The position numbers and the translations under genes are program-made. Below the pieces are notes generated by a model. That model was given only the letters and a program-made list of their open reading frames with translations. It was not told where the DNA came from and did not search any database. From JAEUIE01 sp046350055 (GTDB taxonomy: Bacteria; Planctomycetota; Planctomycetia; Gemmatales; HRBIN36): 64,000 nucleotides of DNA. How positions within the stretch are numbered: the first letter of the stretch is position 1; each line of letters begins with the position of its first letter. The stretch covers positions 1,426,001 through 1,490,000 of the forward strand of contig JAXMBC010000001.1 of assembly GCA_046350055.1 (NCBI GenBank), given 5' to 3'. Below are positions 53,738-62,781 of the stretch, one piece after another.

Positions 53738-55225
53738 ATGCAGTTTCGCTATCTTGTTTCGATTCTTTTTATCATCCTTGGGTCATGCATCGCATCTGCA
53801 CAGCAAGGCAGCTTCATGCCTGTTGATCCTTTCCAGGCTTCGGGACAGAAGACAACGCCTGATACGACGGCAGTACCTCCTGGCATGATCGAGAATGCCG
53901 TTCTCTTTGAAAAAGAACCACGGTCTCACCTGGTTGATGTCATCATGGATCGATGGGCTGAATGCTGCGATCCGGAAATTCCCATTGCCTACTGGCAGGC
54001 AGGCCCAACAGCCAAGGGAGAAAAGCCCGAGACTGCCCCCAAGAAGAAAGCCTGGTACGAGAAGCTAGGAATACGGGGCTATGCCCAGCTTCGGTATAAC
54101 TTCACCATCGATGAGCGGGATGGCTCCGCCCCGGCACAATACACTGCAGACAGCTCTGTTGGCGATAACAAGAGTTTCCTTCTTCGCCGGGCACGTTTGA
54201 TCATCTTCGGTGATGTGTCTGAACATCTGGGGCTGTACCTGCAACCAGATTTCGCCTCAACACCCAATGGCAGCGTCGATAATATTCAATTCGCACAGAT
54301 CCGCGATTGGTACGGTGACTGGTATCTCGACAAGGAGAAGGTCTTCCGTTTCCGTCTGGGACAATCCAAAGTGCCCTACGGCTGGGAAAACATGCAGTCG
54401 AGTTCCAATCGACTTGCCCTGGATCGTTCGGATCCCATCAACAGCTCAGTCAAGAACGAACGTGACCTTGGTATTTTCTTCTACTGGACCCCTGAGTATG
54501 CGCAGAAATTCTTTATCGACGTGATCGAGCAGGGGCTCAAGGGTTCCGGCAACTACGGTGTGTTCGCTCTCGGCGTCTACAACGGCCAGGGTGGTTCACT
54601 GGCGGAGACCAATGACAATCTTCATTCTGTCATTCGCCTGACCTTGCCACATCAACTCTCCAACGGTCAGTATGTTGAAGCCAGTGTGCAGGCGTATTCC
54701 GGATTCTATACGGTGTACTCCGCTCAGATTCGTGCCAATGGGGCTGGTCCCCTGATTCGCCCTGCAGGCACTCTCGAAACAGGTAATCGCCAGGGCTGGC
54801 TCGATCAACGCATTGCAGGTACGTTTGTCTGGTACCCGCAGCCCATTGGTATACAGGCAGAATGGATGGCTGGGGAAGGCCCTGCACTGAACGAGACACA
54901 GACTGCGATTGAGAACAGACCGGTGAACGGTGGATACGTCCAGGCGATGTACAAGTACGATACCTGCAACCATGGTATCCTGTTTCCGTTCATACGCTGG
55001 CAGTACTACAGAGGTGGCTATAAATCAGAACGCAATGCCCCGTATGCGAGAGTAGATGAATGGGAAGCAGGCCTCGAATGGCAGATCAATCCGCAAGTTG
55101 AACTTGTCACGATGTACACCCTGACCGACCGCACCAATACCACGGCATACACTGATGCTGGAGTTCAATCTTATCAACAGTTCGAAGGTCAACTGCTTCG
55201 TGTTCAGCTGCAATTCAACTACTAA
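53738..55225 (+). CDS. Phosphate-selective porin O/P-like outer-membrane protein
   Basis: About 495 residues from ATG 53738, preferred because a full signal peptide starts there (MQFRYLVSILFIILGSCIASAQ) with AGGA upstream; the frame is open from 53696. A periplasmic linker with KGEKPETAPKKKAWYEKLGIRGYAQLRYN leads into the barrel: SFLLRRARLIIFGDVSEHLGLYLQPDF, RFRLGQSKVPYGWENMQSSSNRLALDRSD, FVWYPQPIGIQAEWM and the C-terminal LLRVQLQFNY with a final aromatic. This matches OprO/OprP-type porins, often for phosphate or polyphosphate. Substrate not confirmed. Confidence 0.86.
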   Translation: MQFRYLVSILFIILGSCIASAQQGSFMPVDPFQASGQKTTPDTTAVPPGMIENAVLFEKEPRSHLVDVIMDRWAECCDPEIPIAYWQAGPTAKGEKPETAPKKKAWYEKLGIRGYAQLRYNFTIDERDGSAPAQYTADSSVGDNKSFLLRRARLIIFGDVSEHLGLYLQPDFASTPNGSVDNIQFAQIRDWYGDWYLDKEKVFRFRLGQSKVPYGWENMQSSSNRLALDRSDPINSSVKNERDLGIFFYWTPEYAQKFFIDVIEQGLKGSGNYGVFALGVYNGQGGSLAETNDNLHSVIRLTLPHQLSNGQYVEASVQAYSGFYTVYSAQIRANGAGPLIRPAGTLETGNRQGWLDQRIAGTFVWYPQPIGIQAEWMAGEGPALNETQTAIENRPVNGGYVQAMYKYDTCNHGILFPFIRWQYYRGGYKSERNAPYARVDEWEAGLEWQINPQVELVTMYTLTDRTNTTAYTDAGVQSYQQFEGQLLRVQLQFNY

Positions 55226-55395
55226 TCGGACCAGTGTGATCAGGCCTTTGACAGCATGATTTGCAATAATTTTCACACCTCGACTGATATCCTTTCTTCT
55301 TCCTAAAAAGCTCACAATTCCGTTGATTTGCGATTCTCACGACATTATCATCTCCCCTTCGTCCCTTTCACGTCAACCGTCTTTCAGGACCCGTC

Positions 55396-56115
55396 ATGCT
55401 GCAATTGTTATGTCTCCTCTGCCTGATTCCTCAGGCTGGCATCTCCGACCCTCGCGACGAAAAGATCAAACAGTTCCTCAAGCGACCCAATGAAGAAGCT
55501 CTTGAACTCTACCTGTGGCGCAACCCCAGTCGCGCAGTCACGCTCAATGACATCATGCTGGTCTACAAGAAACAGTACAACATCGAAATCGCCATTCAGT
55601 ACAGTGCCTTTGGTCACGACAAACGACACGTGCTTCTGAACATGCCCCTCAAGCGAATTGAGGCACGCGACAAAGTGATTCCTCGAGGTCTGGCACTGCA
55701 GCTCTATCTCGACAATTACCCCACCCCATTGACTTACCAGGTGGAAAATGGCACGGTGTGGATTGTGCCTGGCAAGGCCAGCATGTGTGATGAAAGTCGT
55801 ACCTGTGAGCTTGGTCAGATGCTCAAAAAGACCAAACCCAAGTATGACGACAAGCTGAACCTGGAAGAGACGAATCGCCTGCAGATTCCGCCCAGCGACC
55901 TGCTCGGTGCATTGCATTTCTTCAGTGACAACGATCGTGGCAACTTCCGCGTCTTTGCTCGCGAGCGTGATCTTCCCAGGAACACGATGCAGAAACAGAT
56001 CAAAGTGCCGGCTTTTACTGACAAGAGCTACGATGTCGTCTTGAAACAGTTGCTCGACCAGGTCCAGGCGACTTACATTGTTCAGGATGGCGTGGTACTA
56101 GTCGTTCCCAAGTAA
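55396..56115 (+). CDS. Secreted protein with STN-like domains
   Basis: 239 residues with a signal peptide (MLQLLCLLCLIPQAGIS). Two copies of a secretin/TonB short N-terminal (STN)-like fold are visible: VTLNDIMLVYKKQYNIEIAIQYSAFGHDKRHVLLNMPLKRIEARDKVIPRGLALQLYLDNYPTPLTYQVENGTVWIVP, and IKVPAFTDKSYDVVLKQLLDQVQATYIVQDGVVLVVP. Such domains appear in planctomycete exported proteins of unknown role. The methyltransferase gene starts two bases after its stop. Confidence 0.75.
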   Translation: MLQLLCLLCLIPQAGISDPRDEKIKQFLKRPNEEALELYLWRNPSRAVTLNDIMLVYKKQYNIEIAIQYSAFGHDKRHVLLNMPLKRIEARDKVIPRGLALQLYLDNYPTPLTYQVENGTVWIVPGKASMCDESRTCELGQMLKKTKPKYDDKLNLEETNRLQIPPSDLLGALHFFSDNDRGNFRVFARERDLPRNTMQKQIKVPAFTDKSYDVVLKQLLDQVQATYIVQDGVVLVVPK

Positions 56116-56117
56116 TC

Positions 56118-56873
56118 ATGGATGCATCGGTCTTACAGTTGCCCGCGGAACATGAAGCCAGCCTGGCTGCATGGACGCGGGCAACGCCGCTTTCCGCCCT
56201 CGGCCCGCTGCTCCAGGAGCAGGTGGACCTCCATCTGCACGGCGAAACCACGCCCCGCACTTTCCGCATGTGGCGGCCGGCGGAGCCTGATCGTCTCCTC
56301 GAGCATCCGTCCACCCTGGAAGCCTTCAGCCACGATGAGTACATGCCCTACTGGTGTGATCTCTGGCCCGTTTCCCGCATGCTGGCCAAGGCGATTCTCG
56401 CCAGCGACTGGCAGCCAGGCACCGAGGCTCTGGAAGTGGGCTGTGGACTCGGAATGGCCGGGGTAGCTGCCCTGGCCAAAGGTTTGCAGGTAGTGTTCAG
56501 CGACTACGATGCCACAGCTCTGCGATTTGCCGCTGCCAATGCCCTCGAACATGGCTATCGCCAGTTTGAACTGCTCCCCTTTGACTGGTCGAACCCGCCG
56601 AAGCGACAGTTCTCCTTCATCTTCGCCGCTGACCTGCTCTACGAGATGCGCAGCGTCGCACCGGTGATTGCCTTGCTACAGAGCATGCTGGCCCCGCAAG
56701 GTGTTGCCTGGGTGACCGATCAGGATCGTTCACCTTCGACTCTCTGGCGAAAGTCACTGAAAGACCAGGGCTTCGTGTACGACACAGAGACGTTACATGC
56801 CGGCCAACCCGCCGCCCCGGGACAAACGGCGAGGCGCGTGAAGGGCACGCTGTACCGGATCCGGCGGGGATAG
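56118..56873 (+). CDS. Class I methyltransferase, METTL21/NNMT-like
   Basis: 251 residues. Motif I reads ALEVGCGLGMAGVAALAKG, with VVFSDYDATAL after it, and LLPFDWSNPP and ADLLYEMRSVAPVIALLQ complete the SAM site. The upstream W-P-V-S-R-M-L-A segment (DEYMPYWCDLWPVSRMLAKAI) is typical of the lysine or small-molecule methyltransferase-16 group. Substrate unknown. Only two bases follow the STN gene stop, so the two are co-transcribed. Confidence 0.83.
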   Translation: MDASVLQLPAEHEASLAAWTRATPLSALGPLLQEQVDLHLHGETTPRTFRMWRPAEPDRLLEHPSTLEAFSHDEYMPYWCDLWPVSRMLAKAILASDWQPGTEALEVGCGLGMAGVAALAKGLQVVFSDYDATALRFAAANALEHGYRQFELLPFDWSNPPKRQFSFIFAADLLYEMRSVAPVIALLQSMLAPQGVAWVTDQDRSPSTLWRKSLKDQGFVYDTETLHAGQPAAPGQTARRVKGTLYRIRRG

Positions 56874-57208
56874 TCTGGTCCTCCTCTCCCGATTGGGAGA
56901 GGGGTTAGGGGTGAAGGGTACGCGCTGTACGTCCCCTGCAACCGCGTTGCAACGCCAACACGCCCCAGCCCCCGGCCATTCAGGCCGGGGGCGTGCTCGC
57001 GCGGTGGTGTGCCTGATTTGGAACCAAGCAACACGACACGCCATCGTATCTCGCCTGTCGCGGGGGTGGATATCTTTTCCGCGCGTACCCGCCCCCGGCC
57101 ACTGGCCGGGGGCGTCTTGCTCATCGCGTGCTCGGCGCGCGGCATCCGCTTGCTGCCCTCCTTCCCAGCGATTATGATGGAACCAGCTCACCCCCCAGGC
57201 GGAACACC
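56874..57208. repeat. Repeat-rich intergenic region with two near-identical GC hairpins
   Basis: 335 bases without a gene. GCCCCCGGCC (56968-56977) pairs with GGCCGGGGGC (56983-56992), and an identical 10-base arm pair recurs at 57091-57100 and 57104-57113 with a shorter loop. A further 8-base hairpin lies at 56883-56902. The region is G/C-rich. Two identical stems about 120 bases apart suggest a dispersed or mobile repeat (REP/MITE-like), with no coding sequence of its own. Confidence 0.6.
56883..56902. terminator. Short hairpin after the methyltransferase
   Basis: CCTCTCCC (56883-56890) and GGGAGAGG (56895-56902) form an 8-base stem with the loop GATT. The sequence resembles a common repetitive hairpin, so it may be a mobile repeat as well as a terminator. 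Confidence 0.5.
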
Positions 57209-58801
57209 ATGCGCTCCATCGTGATGTTGACGGTTGTGACCCTCGTCGCGCCAGTCGCGAGTCAGCCACCCAGCGACAGCCCCTCCGCCAAGGCGAAGAA
57301 GCTGGGGTGGACCATCTGCCAGACGATCCTCAACGGGGTGGGAGACGAGAAAACCTATCAGGCGAAAGACTATCCGGGCAATGCCGCCTGGTTCAAGGAA
57401 CTGCGGCAGGCGACCGCAGGCATCGATACCACAAAGCCCACCAGCGAATGGCCCGTGCTCGACAGCGACAAGCTGGTCACCCATAACCCGCGCTACTGGC
57501 AGGCCCATTTCGAGATCGCCCCGGCTGACCCGACCCTGCTCATCCTCCATGCCGGGTTGTTGCAGATGAGCGGAGCAGCTGACCGCTCCAATGTCATGTT
57601 GGTGATTGCTTCGCAGTCGCCCGGACTGCCAGATAATCTACGAAAGATCATTCTCGCCATGGTGCAGGCCAACAACGCCATGGTTCACGACGCGACTCGC
57701 ATGACCAAGGAGGGTTACCCCTTACACGATAAAGGCGACTTCGATGGCGCGGTCAAGCACTACGACAAGGTGTTGAAAGCCTACCCGCGCTTCGGCCTGG
57801 TCTACTACGAACGTGCCTACTCGCTTCGTTCCAAGGCCTGGAAGGCAGCAGGCTTCGACGAGAAGACCGCTGAGAAGAACCAGGACAAGCTGCCGGACAA
57901 CTCCCCGGAAGTGGACGCGATGTACGCCCTGGCCCGTCGCCACGATCCGTTCCAGGTGAAGGCCTATCAGGGTAGCGATCAGAAGGTCATCGCCGGGTAC
58001 ATGGCACTCGCCGGGAAAGGGGACAAGGCGTGGGTGAAACTGCAGGAAGCACTCAACAACCGAAAGGCCGTCGCCAGCAGTGCCCTGGTCGACCTGGCTG
58101 ACGCCTTGCAGATCGGCCAGGCACACGACCTGGCCCTGGCGGCCCGGCTGGTCATCGTGGCCCGTCGCGCCGGCTATGCCCCGGAAGACTATCCATTCTT
58201 GGAGAAGAGCCTGAAGGCCCTTGCTCAGGGCGACCCCATCGACACGACGCTCAAGAAGCTCAATGGAAAAGAAGAACTCCACTTAAGACAGCTGACCACG
58301 CTCGAAGAGAAACCAGCGCCGAAAGAGGAGAAGTATGAGCCGAAAGTGGCCGACACCGATCATCTCGTGTTGCTGATTCCAACGACGGACATCAGAACCA
58401 GGATCGGACCCGTGGAGCCATTTACCGACTACCTCAAGCTCGTCTTCAGGAAAGTGGATGAAGTGATGCTGACCGTCAAGGAGTCTGACGTGAAAGCCAA
58501 GGGCCTGGCGGTGGTCATCGGCATCAAGGCGAACAAGCAGGTGAAAATCTGGTGTGAAGCGGTGGACGGCGACATCCCCGAAGCGCTATTGCGACGGCTT
58601 GAGAAAGAAGTGGCGACGGTGGAAGCCTGCGATCTCCTGAAGCCCCCCGTGGCAGCCATGCTTAACATGAAACTCTGGGGCCGAACGCCCGCTCAGTTTG
58701 ACAAGGTGCCGAAGGTCTGGAGCGACGCGGCCCGGAAGCATGACGTGAAGATCGTCATCCCCCCGGACGACTTGTTCAAGGTTATCTGGAAGGATGAGTA
58801 A
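57209..58801 (+). CDS. Secreted TPR-like protein of unknown function
   Basis: 530 residues from ATG 57209, which has AGGCGG six bases upstream and starts a signal peptide (MRSIVMLTVVTLVAPVASQ); the open frame runs from 57128. Helical repeats resembling TPR fill the middle (DFDGAVKHYDKVLKAYPRFGLVYYERAYSLRSKAWKAAG), and the C-terminal part (about 400-530) is an alpha/beta domain (LVLLIPTTDIRTRIGPVEP, GLAVVIGIKANKQVKIWCEAVDG). Probably periplasmic. No enzyme motif was found. The upstream region carries GC hairpin repeats. Confidence 0.75.
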   Translation: MRSIVMLTVVTLVAPVASQPPSDSPSAKAKKLGWTICQTILNGVGDEKTYQAKDYPGNAAWFKELRQATAGIDTTKPTSEWPVLDSDKLVTHNPRYWQAHFEIAPADPTLLILHAGLLQMSGAADRSNVMLVIASQSPGLPDNLRKIILAMVQANNAMVHDATRMTKEGYPLHDKGDFDGAVKHYDKVLKAYPRFGLVYYERAYSLRSKAWKAAGFDEKTAEKNQDKLPDNSPEVDAMYALARRHDPFQVKAYQGSDQKVIAGYMALAGKGDKAWVKLQEALNNRKAVASSALVDLADALQIGQAHDLALAARLVIVARRAGYAPEDYPFLEKSLKALAQGDPIDTTLKKLNGKEELHLRQLTTLEEKPAPKEEKYEPKVADTDHLVLLIPTTDIRTRIGPVEPFTDYLKLVFRKVDEVMLTVKESDVKAKGLAVVIGIKANKQVKIWCEAVDGDIPEALLRRLEKEVATVEACDLLKPPVAAMLNMKLWGRTPAQFDKVPKVWSDAARKHDVKIVIPPDDLFKVIWKDE

Positions 58802-58856
58802 TCACAAACCACTTTCATGTCATGATCAGCTGCCTGATCGATAATCAACACATGAT

Positions 58857-59075
58857 TCATGGCGTCGCCCTGATGCGTGCCTTCACTTCCTCCCAACTTC
58901 GCCCCTCAGTCTGCGGATGGGCATCGTACGCTGCCATCCGCCGTTCCAATTCCTGCAACTGCCAATCAGGCATGGTTGGTAACGCCTCGAGTCCAATGCT
59001 GTCCCAGATTTCCTGGGCTAGCTGCAATCGATCCGCCGCACTGAGCTTATCAATGCCGTAGTCTTTGATCGACAT
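58857..59075 (-). CDS. Addiction-module antitoxin-like protein (orphan)
   Basis: 72 residues matching the putative addiction module component family: MSIKDYGIDKLSAADRLQLAQEIWDSIG, then LPDWQ-like and AYDAHPQTEGRSWEEVKARIRA, the usual ERR-A-Y-A-P---S-WEEV pattern. GGGAGA stands before the ATG. A RelE/ParE-type toxin normally follows, but the next gene downstream is the convergent TPR-like gene, so no partner is encoded here. Confidence 0.8.
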   Translation of the reverse strand: MSIKDYGIDKLSAADRLQLAQEIWDSIGLEALPTMPDWQLQELERRMAAYDAHPQTEGRSWEEVKARIRATP

Positions 59076-59130
59076 GGGATTCTCCCTTATTCAAGGAATA
59101 AGCTCTCTATCGCAATCGTCGGGGGTAGTC

Positions 59131-59520
59131 CTAGCCGGGAATTACCGCATCTGCTTCCATCTCAACCAGCATATGCGGATCGATCAGGCGGCTTACTTCT
59201 ATCATGCTCGTCACCGGCCGGATGTGCTGGAATGCCTCGCCGTGAGCCCGGCCGATGGCTTCCCACTGCTTGATATCGGTGACAAACATCCGCGTCCGCA
59301 CGACATGCTCCAGTCGTGCCCCTGCCATGGCCAGGGCCTTCTCGATGTTCAGCAGAACTTGACGAGTCTGGGCATAGGCATCGCCCGTCCCTACCAGTTG
59401 CCCGTCAGGCCCGGTAGCTGTGGTGCCGCTGACATACACCAGTTGGCCAACTCGTACAGTGCGACTGTAACCAACCACAGGCTCCCAGGGGGTGCCGCTG
59501 GCAAAGTTCTGACGAAGCAT
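59131..59520 (-). CDS. RidA family enamine/imine deaminase
   Basis: 129 residues from ATG at 59520, with AGGAGAG upstream; the frame is open to 59562. The RidA/YjgF core is clear: GYSRTVRVGQLVYVSGTTATGPDG, TRQVLLNIEKALAMAGARLEHVVRTRMFVTDIKQWEAIGRAHGEAF and MLVEMEADAVIPG. The active-site Arg lies in VVRTRMFV. The family removes reactive 2-aminoacrylate and related imines, though members with the TTATGPDG form belong to subgroups with less certain substrates. It is divergent from nagA. Confidence 0.88.
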   Translation of the reverse strand: MLRQNFASGTPWEPVVGYSRTVRVGQLVYVSGTTATGPDGQLVGTGDAYAQTRQVLLNIEKALAMAGARLEHVVRTRMFVTDIKQWEAIGRAHGEAFQHIRPVTSMIEVSRLIDPHMLVEMEADAVIPG

Positions 59521-59586
59521 GGTTCTCTCCTGACTGTGGCACTTCCTCAGTCTATGATGCACTAGAGATCAGGGCGAAACAACAGC

Positions 59587-60759
59587 ATGACGAAACTACG
59601 GGCTCGACACTATCAGACTGGCATCGTTCACGACTACGTTCTGGAACAGGGTCACATTGCCTCCATGGCAACGAGTTCGGCAGAATGCGAAGAGATCATC
59701 GCGCCAGCCTACTTCGATCTCCAGATCAATGGCGGACTGGGTATCAACTTCACTTCGGATCAGCTCACACTGGAGCAGATCAACACGGTGGTGGAACGAC
59801 TGGCAGCCAGCGGGGTAGCCACTTTCTATCCAACCGTGATTACATCCAGCAGCGCAACGATCACCGCCGCCTGCCGATCACTGGTGCAAGCGCGGTGTGC
59901 ATCTCCGGTTCTCGAGCAGGCGTTGCCGGGCATTCACCTGGAAGGGCCGTTCATCAGTGCGGAGGATGGACCGCGCGGTGCTCATCCACGGGAGTTTGTC
60001 CAGACGGTCGACGCTGCGAAATTCCATCGATGGCAGGAAGCGGCAGATGGATTGATCCGCCTCGTCACCCTGGCGCCGGAACTCCCCGGAGCCATCCCCT
60101 TCATCGAACTATTGGTGAAGCAGGGAATAGTCGTATCGATTGGCCACAGTGCTGCCAGCCCAGCCACCATCCGCGATGCTGTACGTGCAGGAGCACGGTT
60201 GAGTACGCACCTGGGGAACGGCTGTGCCCGGCAGCTACCTCGCCACGAGAATCTCCTCTGGGAACAATTGGCCTGCGATGATCTGTGGGCCAGCATCATT
60301 CCTGACGGCCATCATCTGCCGTGGCATTTTGTGCAATGTGTCGAGCGGTGCAAGACGCTGGACCGGATAATTATCACCTGCGACTGTAGTCCACTGGCTG
60401 GGTTGCCTGCAGGGAAATATCCGGCATGGGACAGCACCATGGAGGTGCTGCCGGAGGGAAAAATCATCCTGCGAGAGCAAGGGGTGCTGGCCGGGTCATG
60501 GGACTTTACCGCCAGTTGCGTGGAAAAGTATGCCCAGGCCCGTGGTCTCTCCTATGCTGCGGTGCATCGACTGGTGTCGGATCAACCCCGGGCTCTTTTG
60601 GGCTATCCGATTCCCACCCTCGCTGAGGGACAGTCTTCCGACGTGGTGGTGCTGCGAACCGACGAGCAGGGTATTGTCCGTCATACCCGAAGCTTTATTC
60701 GCGGACAGTGGCATCCTTACTCAGCCAGCGCGAGGCAACCCGGCGCTGTGGCACACTGA
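59587..60759 (+). CDS. nagA: N-acetylglucosamine-6-phosphate deacetylase
   Basis: 390 residues of the amidohydrolase superfamily. Metal-binding and catalytic regions: PAYFDLQINGGLGINF, LEGPFISAEDGPRGAHP with Glu, VSIGHSAASPATIRDAVRAGARLSTHLGNGC with two His, and the catalytic Asp region CDCSPLAGLPAG. It removes the acetyl group of GlcNAc-6-P in amino-sugar use and cell-wall recycling. The HLGNGC form replaces the usual HLYNAM, as in several planctomycetes. Its last 65 bases overlap the convergent mutY. Confidence 0.88.
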   Translation: MTKLRARHYQTGIVHDYVLEQGHIASMATSSAECEEIIAPAYFDLQINGGLGINFTSDQLTLEQINTVVERLAASGVATFYPTVITSSSATITAACRSLVQARCASPVLEQALPGIHLEGPFISAEDGPRGAHPREFVQTVDAAKFHRWQEAADGLIRLVTLAPELPGAIPFIELLVKQGIVVSIGHSAASPATIRDAVRAGARLSTHLGNGCARQLPRHENLLWEQLACDDLWASIIPDGHHLPWHFVQCVERCKTLDRIIITCDCSPLAGLPAGKYPAWDSTMEVLPEGKIILREQGVLAGSWDFTASCVEKYAQARGLSYAAVHRLVSDQPRALLGYPIPTLAEGQSSDVVVLRTDEQGIVRHTRSFIRGQWHPYSASARQPGAVAH

Positions 60760-61894
60760 GTGGGTACTCGTGCAGTTGCTTCGGATGTATCCAGCGCAGG
60801 GCCTGGTAGTGCTTGTGATGCTGCCTGCCGCCTGCGTGGCGAGCTTCCAACACCTGCAGTTCTACAGTGTAACGGGTAATGCCATAGTTCAGAGAGCCTA
60901 GAGGCTTGAGTTGTTTGAGCGTGTAGCCTGTAAGCTCCCCGAGTTGACTGCTGGCATCGATCTCTGTCGGGAGTGATTGTGTGGGGAACTCCCACATGTT
61001 GGCCCAGCGGCTGGCCGTGGCAGCTCGCTGACAAAGCAGAATCTGCTTGCCCTTGAAGAGCAAGATGCTTCGTTCCTTCACAACGGTGTTTGCCTGCCTG
61101 GCCCGTCGCCGGGGCAGTGATGCAGCGAGCCCTTGTGCCTTGCCACGACACTCTTCCCGCAGCGGGCAGAGCAGGCAACTGGGTTCGCCGGTGGTGCAGA
61201 TCGTTTGTCCCAGTTCCATGAGGGCCTGGTTATAGTCGCCCACCTGCTGGCGAGGCAGTAGTTCCTCTGCCGTTTGCCACAGCCAGTTCTGGGTAGTTTT
61301 GGATTCAAGCTCCTGTTGCCAGGCAAATAGACGGGTCAGGATGCGGGCCACATTCGCATCGACGATGGGCAGTCGGGCATCATGTGCCTGACTCAGAATG
61401 GCACCCACGGTGTAGCGACCCAGGCCTGGTAGAGTAGCCAGTGCATCTGCTTTGCGGGGGAGTTCGCCAGCGTGTTCCTGTACAACCAATTGTGCAGCCT
61501 GATGCAGGTGTCTGGCCCGGCGATAGTAACCCAGTCCTTCCCAGTAGCGCAGTACCTCCTGTTCGCTGGCGGCAGCGAGGCTGGCGACGGTGGGAAACCG
61601 TTTCAGAAAACGAATGAAGAAAGGAATGACTGCAGTCACCTGGGTCTGCTGCAGCATCACTTCGCTGACCCAGATGGCGTAGGGGTCGCGCGAAACCCGC
61701 CAGGGGAGATCCCGGCGGGTTTGCGAATACCAGCGGAGTAACTTCTTGCTGATGACTATTGGTGAGAACCAGATCGAGGAACTAGACGCGCGGTCGGCGC
61801 ATGTACTTCTGCAGAATGGCCTCTGCAGCACTCGAGGTGGATGCACTATTCGAGGCCTTCTTGGCTTCTGCCGCTTTCTTGCGGTCTTCGGCAC
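60695..61894 (-). CDS. mutY: A/G-specific adenine glycosylase
   Basis: Up to 399 residues; the recognised protein starts near residue 48 (ISKKLLRWYSQTRRDLPWR). It has the HhH-GPD core with catalytic Glu in EVMLQQTQV, HhH region LPGLGRYTVGAILSQA, Asp in PIVDANVARIL, and a complete 4Fe-4S cluster pattern C-x6-C-x2-C-x5-C (CTTGEPSCLLCPLREEC), then a NUDIX-like C-terminal domain. It excises adenine opposite 8-oxoG. GTG 61894 lies inside the FHA gene; no ATG or GTG fits near the expected start, so its true start is unresolved. Its 3' end overlaps nagA by 65 bases. Confidence 0.9.
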   Translation of the reverse strand: MPKTARKRQKPRRPRIVHPPRVLQRPFCRSTCADRASSSSIWFSPIVISKKLLRWYSQTRRDLPWRVSRDPYAIWVSEVMLQQTQVTAVIPFFIRFLKRFPTVASLAAASEQEVLRYWEGLGYYRRARHLHQAAQLVVQEHAGELPRKADALATLPGLGRYTVGAILSQAHDARLPIVDANVARILTRLFAWQQELESKTTQNWLWQTAEELLPRQQVGDYNQALMELGQTICTTGEPSCLLCPLREECRGKAQGLAASLPRRRARQANTVVKERSILLFKGKQILLCQRAATASRWANMWEFPTQSLPTEIDASSQLGELTGYTLKQLKPLGSLNYGITRYTVELQVLEARHAGGRQHHKHYQALRWIHPKQLHEYPLSVPQRRVASRWLSKDATVRE

Positions 61895-62501
61895 GACGCT
61901 GCTCTTCCGTCAGGGCAGGCATCTCTTCCACGGGGGTAGGATCGACAGCTACGCCGGCAATCGTGCTGCCCAGCGGAATTTCGTCCGAAGGAATGGAGCC
62001 ACTCGGGGCGTCGGCAAAGTTGAAGAGCATCGCGGCGATGTCATCTTCCACCGCCCCAGCCTTACGTCCCGATTGAGCGGTGCTGGTCATGGTGCGTGGC
62101 AGTGCTTTCTGGGCCACAGTCTTTTCCATGGAGACCGGTGCGGCCTTTTCAATCACTGTCTTTTCTGGTGCGGTCACCACCGTCGAAATGGTAGGCATGC
62201 TGGCAGTCGCCTGCATCTTCGCCTTGAAGACCAGCGGCCCGAACTTTACCACATCGCCGTCTTTGAGATAGACTTCGCCTTCCACCTTCACATCGTTGAC
62301 ATAGGAGCCATTGGTGCTGCCAAAGTCACGGAACAACACTTGTTCGCCTTGCGTGACGAAGGCACAGTGTTTCTTGCTGATCATGGGGCTGGCGGGACGG
62401 AGGTGACATTCGGGGTCGCGACCGATGATGAATTCGGGGAGGCGAATAGGGATTTCCTTCGCCGGAGACGTGCTCGAGACCACGAGTAAACTGAACTTCA
62501 T
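61782..62501 (-). CDS. FHA-domain protein
   Basis: 239 residues from ATG 62501 (the open frame starts at 62525). The FHA domain fills the first 100 residues: IPIRLPEFIIGRDPECHLRPASPMISKKHCAF, then VLFRDFGSTNGSYVNDVKVEGEVYLKDGDVVKFGPLVFK. The conserved GR, SxxH and NGxxVN residues that bind phosphothreonine are present. The C-terminal half is low-complexity and Ala/Ser-rich. It may read Ser/Thr phosphorylation, common in planctomycetes; no kinase lies nearby. Confidence 0.88.
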   Translation of the reverse strand: MKFSLLVVSSTSPAKEIPIRLPEFIIGRDPECHLRPASPMISKKHCAFVTQGEQVLFRDFGSTNGSYVNDVKVEGEVYLKDGDVVKFGPLVFKAKMQATASMPTISTVVTAPEKTVIEKAAPVSMEKTVAQKALPRTMTSTAQSGRKAGAVEDDIAAMLFNFADAPSGSIPSDEIPLGSTIAGVAVDPTPVEEMPALTEEQRRAEDRKKAAEAKKASNSASTSSAAEAILQKYMRRPRV

Positions 62502-62781
62502 GTGTAGCGTCGCTCCCTGGCGCAATGGCTGTCCAGATGAAGAGGGAATGCTTCACCATATCTTCAAAGAGTACAATCGCACATCTACGGGAGGATTGCA
62601 AGACTCTTCTGAAGGTGTGAGAGAAACTTCACGTCGACGACACAGGTCAGAATCAATAAGCGCTGCTTGGGTGGTAGCAGCCGTTTGCTGAAGCTGGACA
62701 GCACGACCGGAAAACGGATGCATCCCAGACGCAAAATGCTACAGTATCGCCTTCCCGTTTAACCCCCATGATGGACATTCC

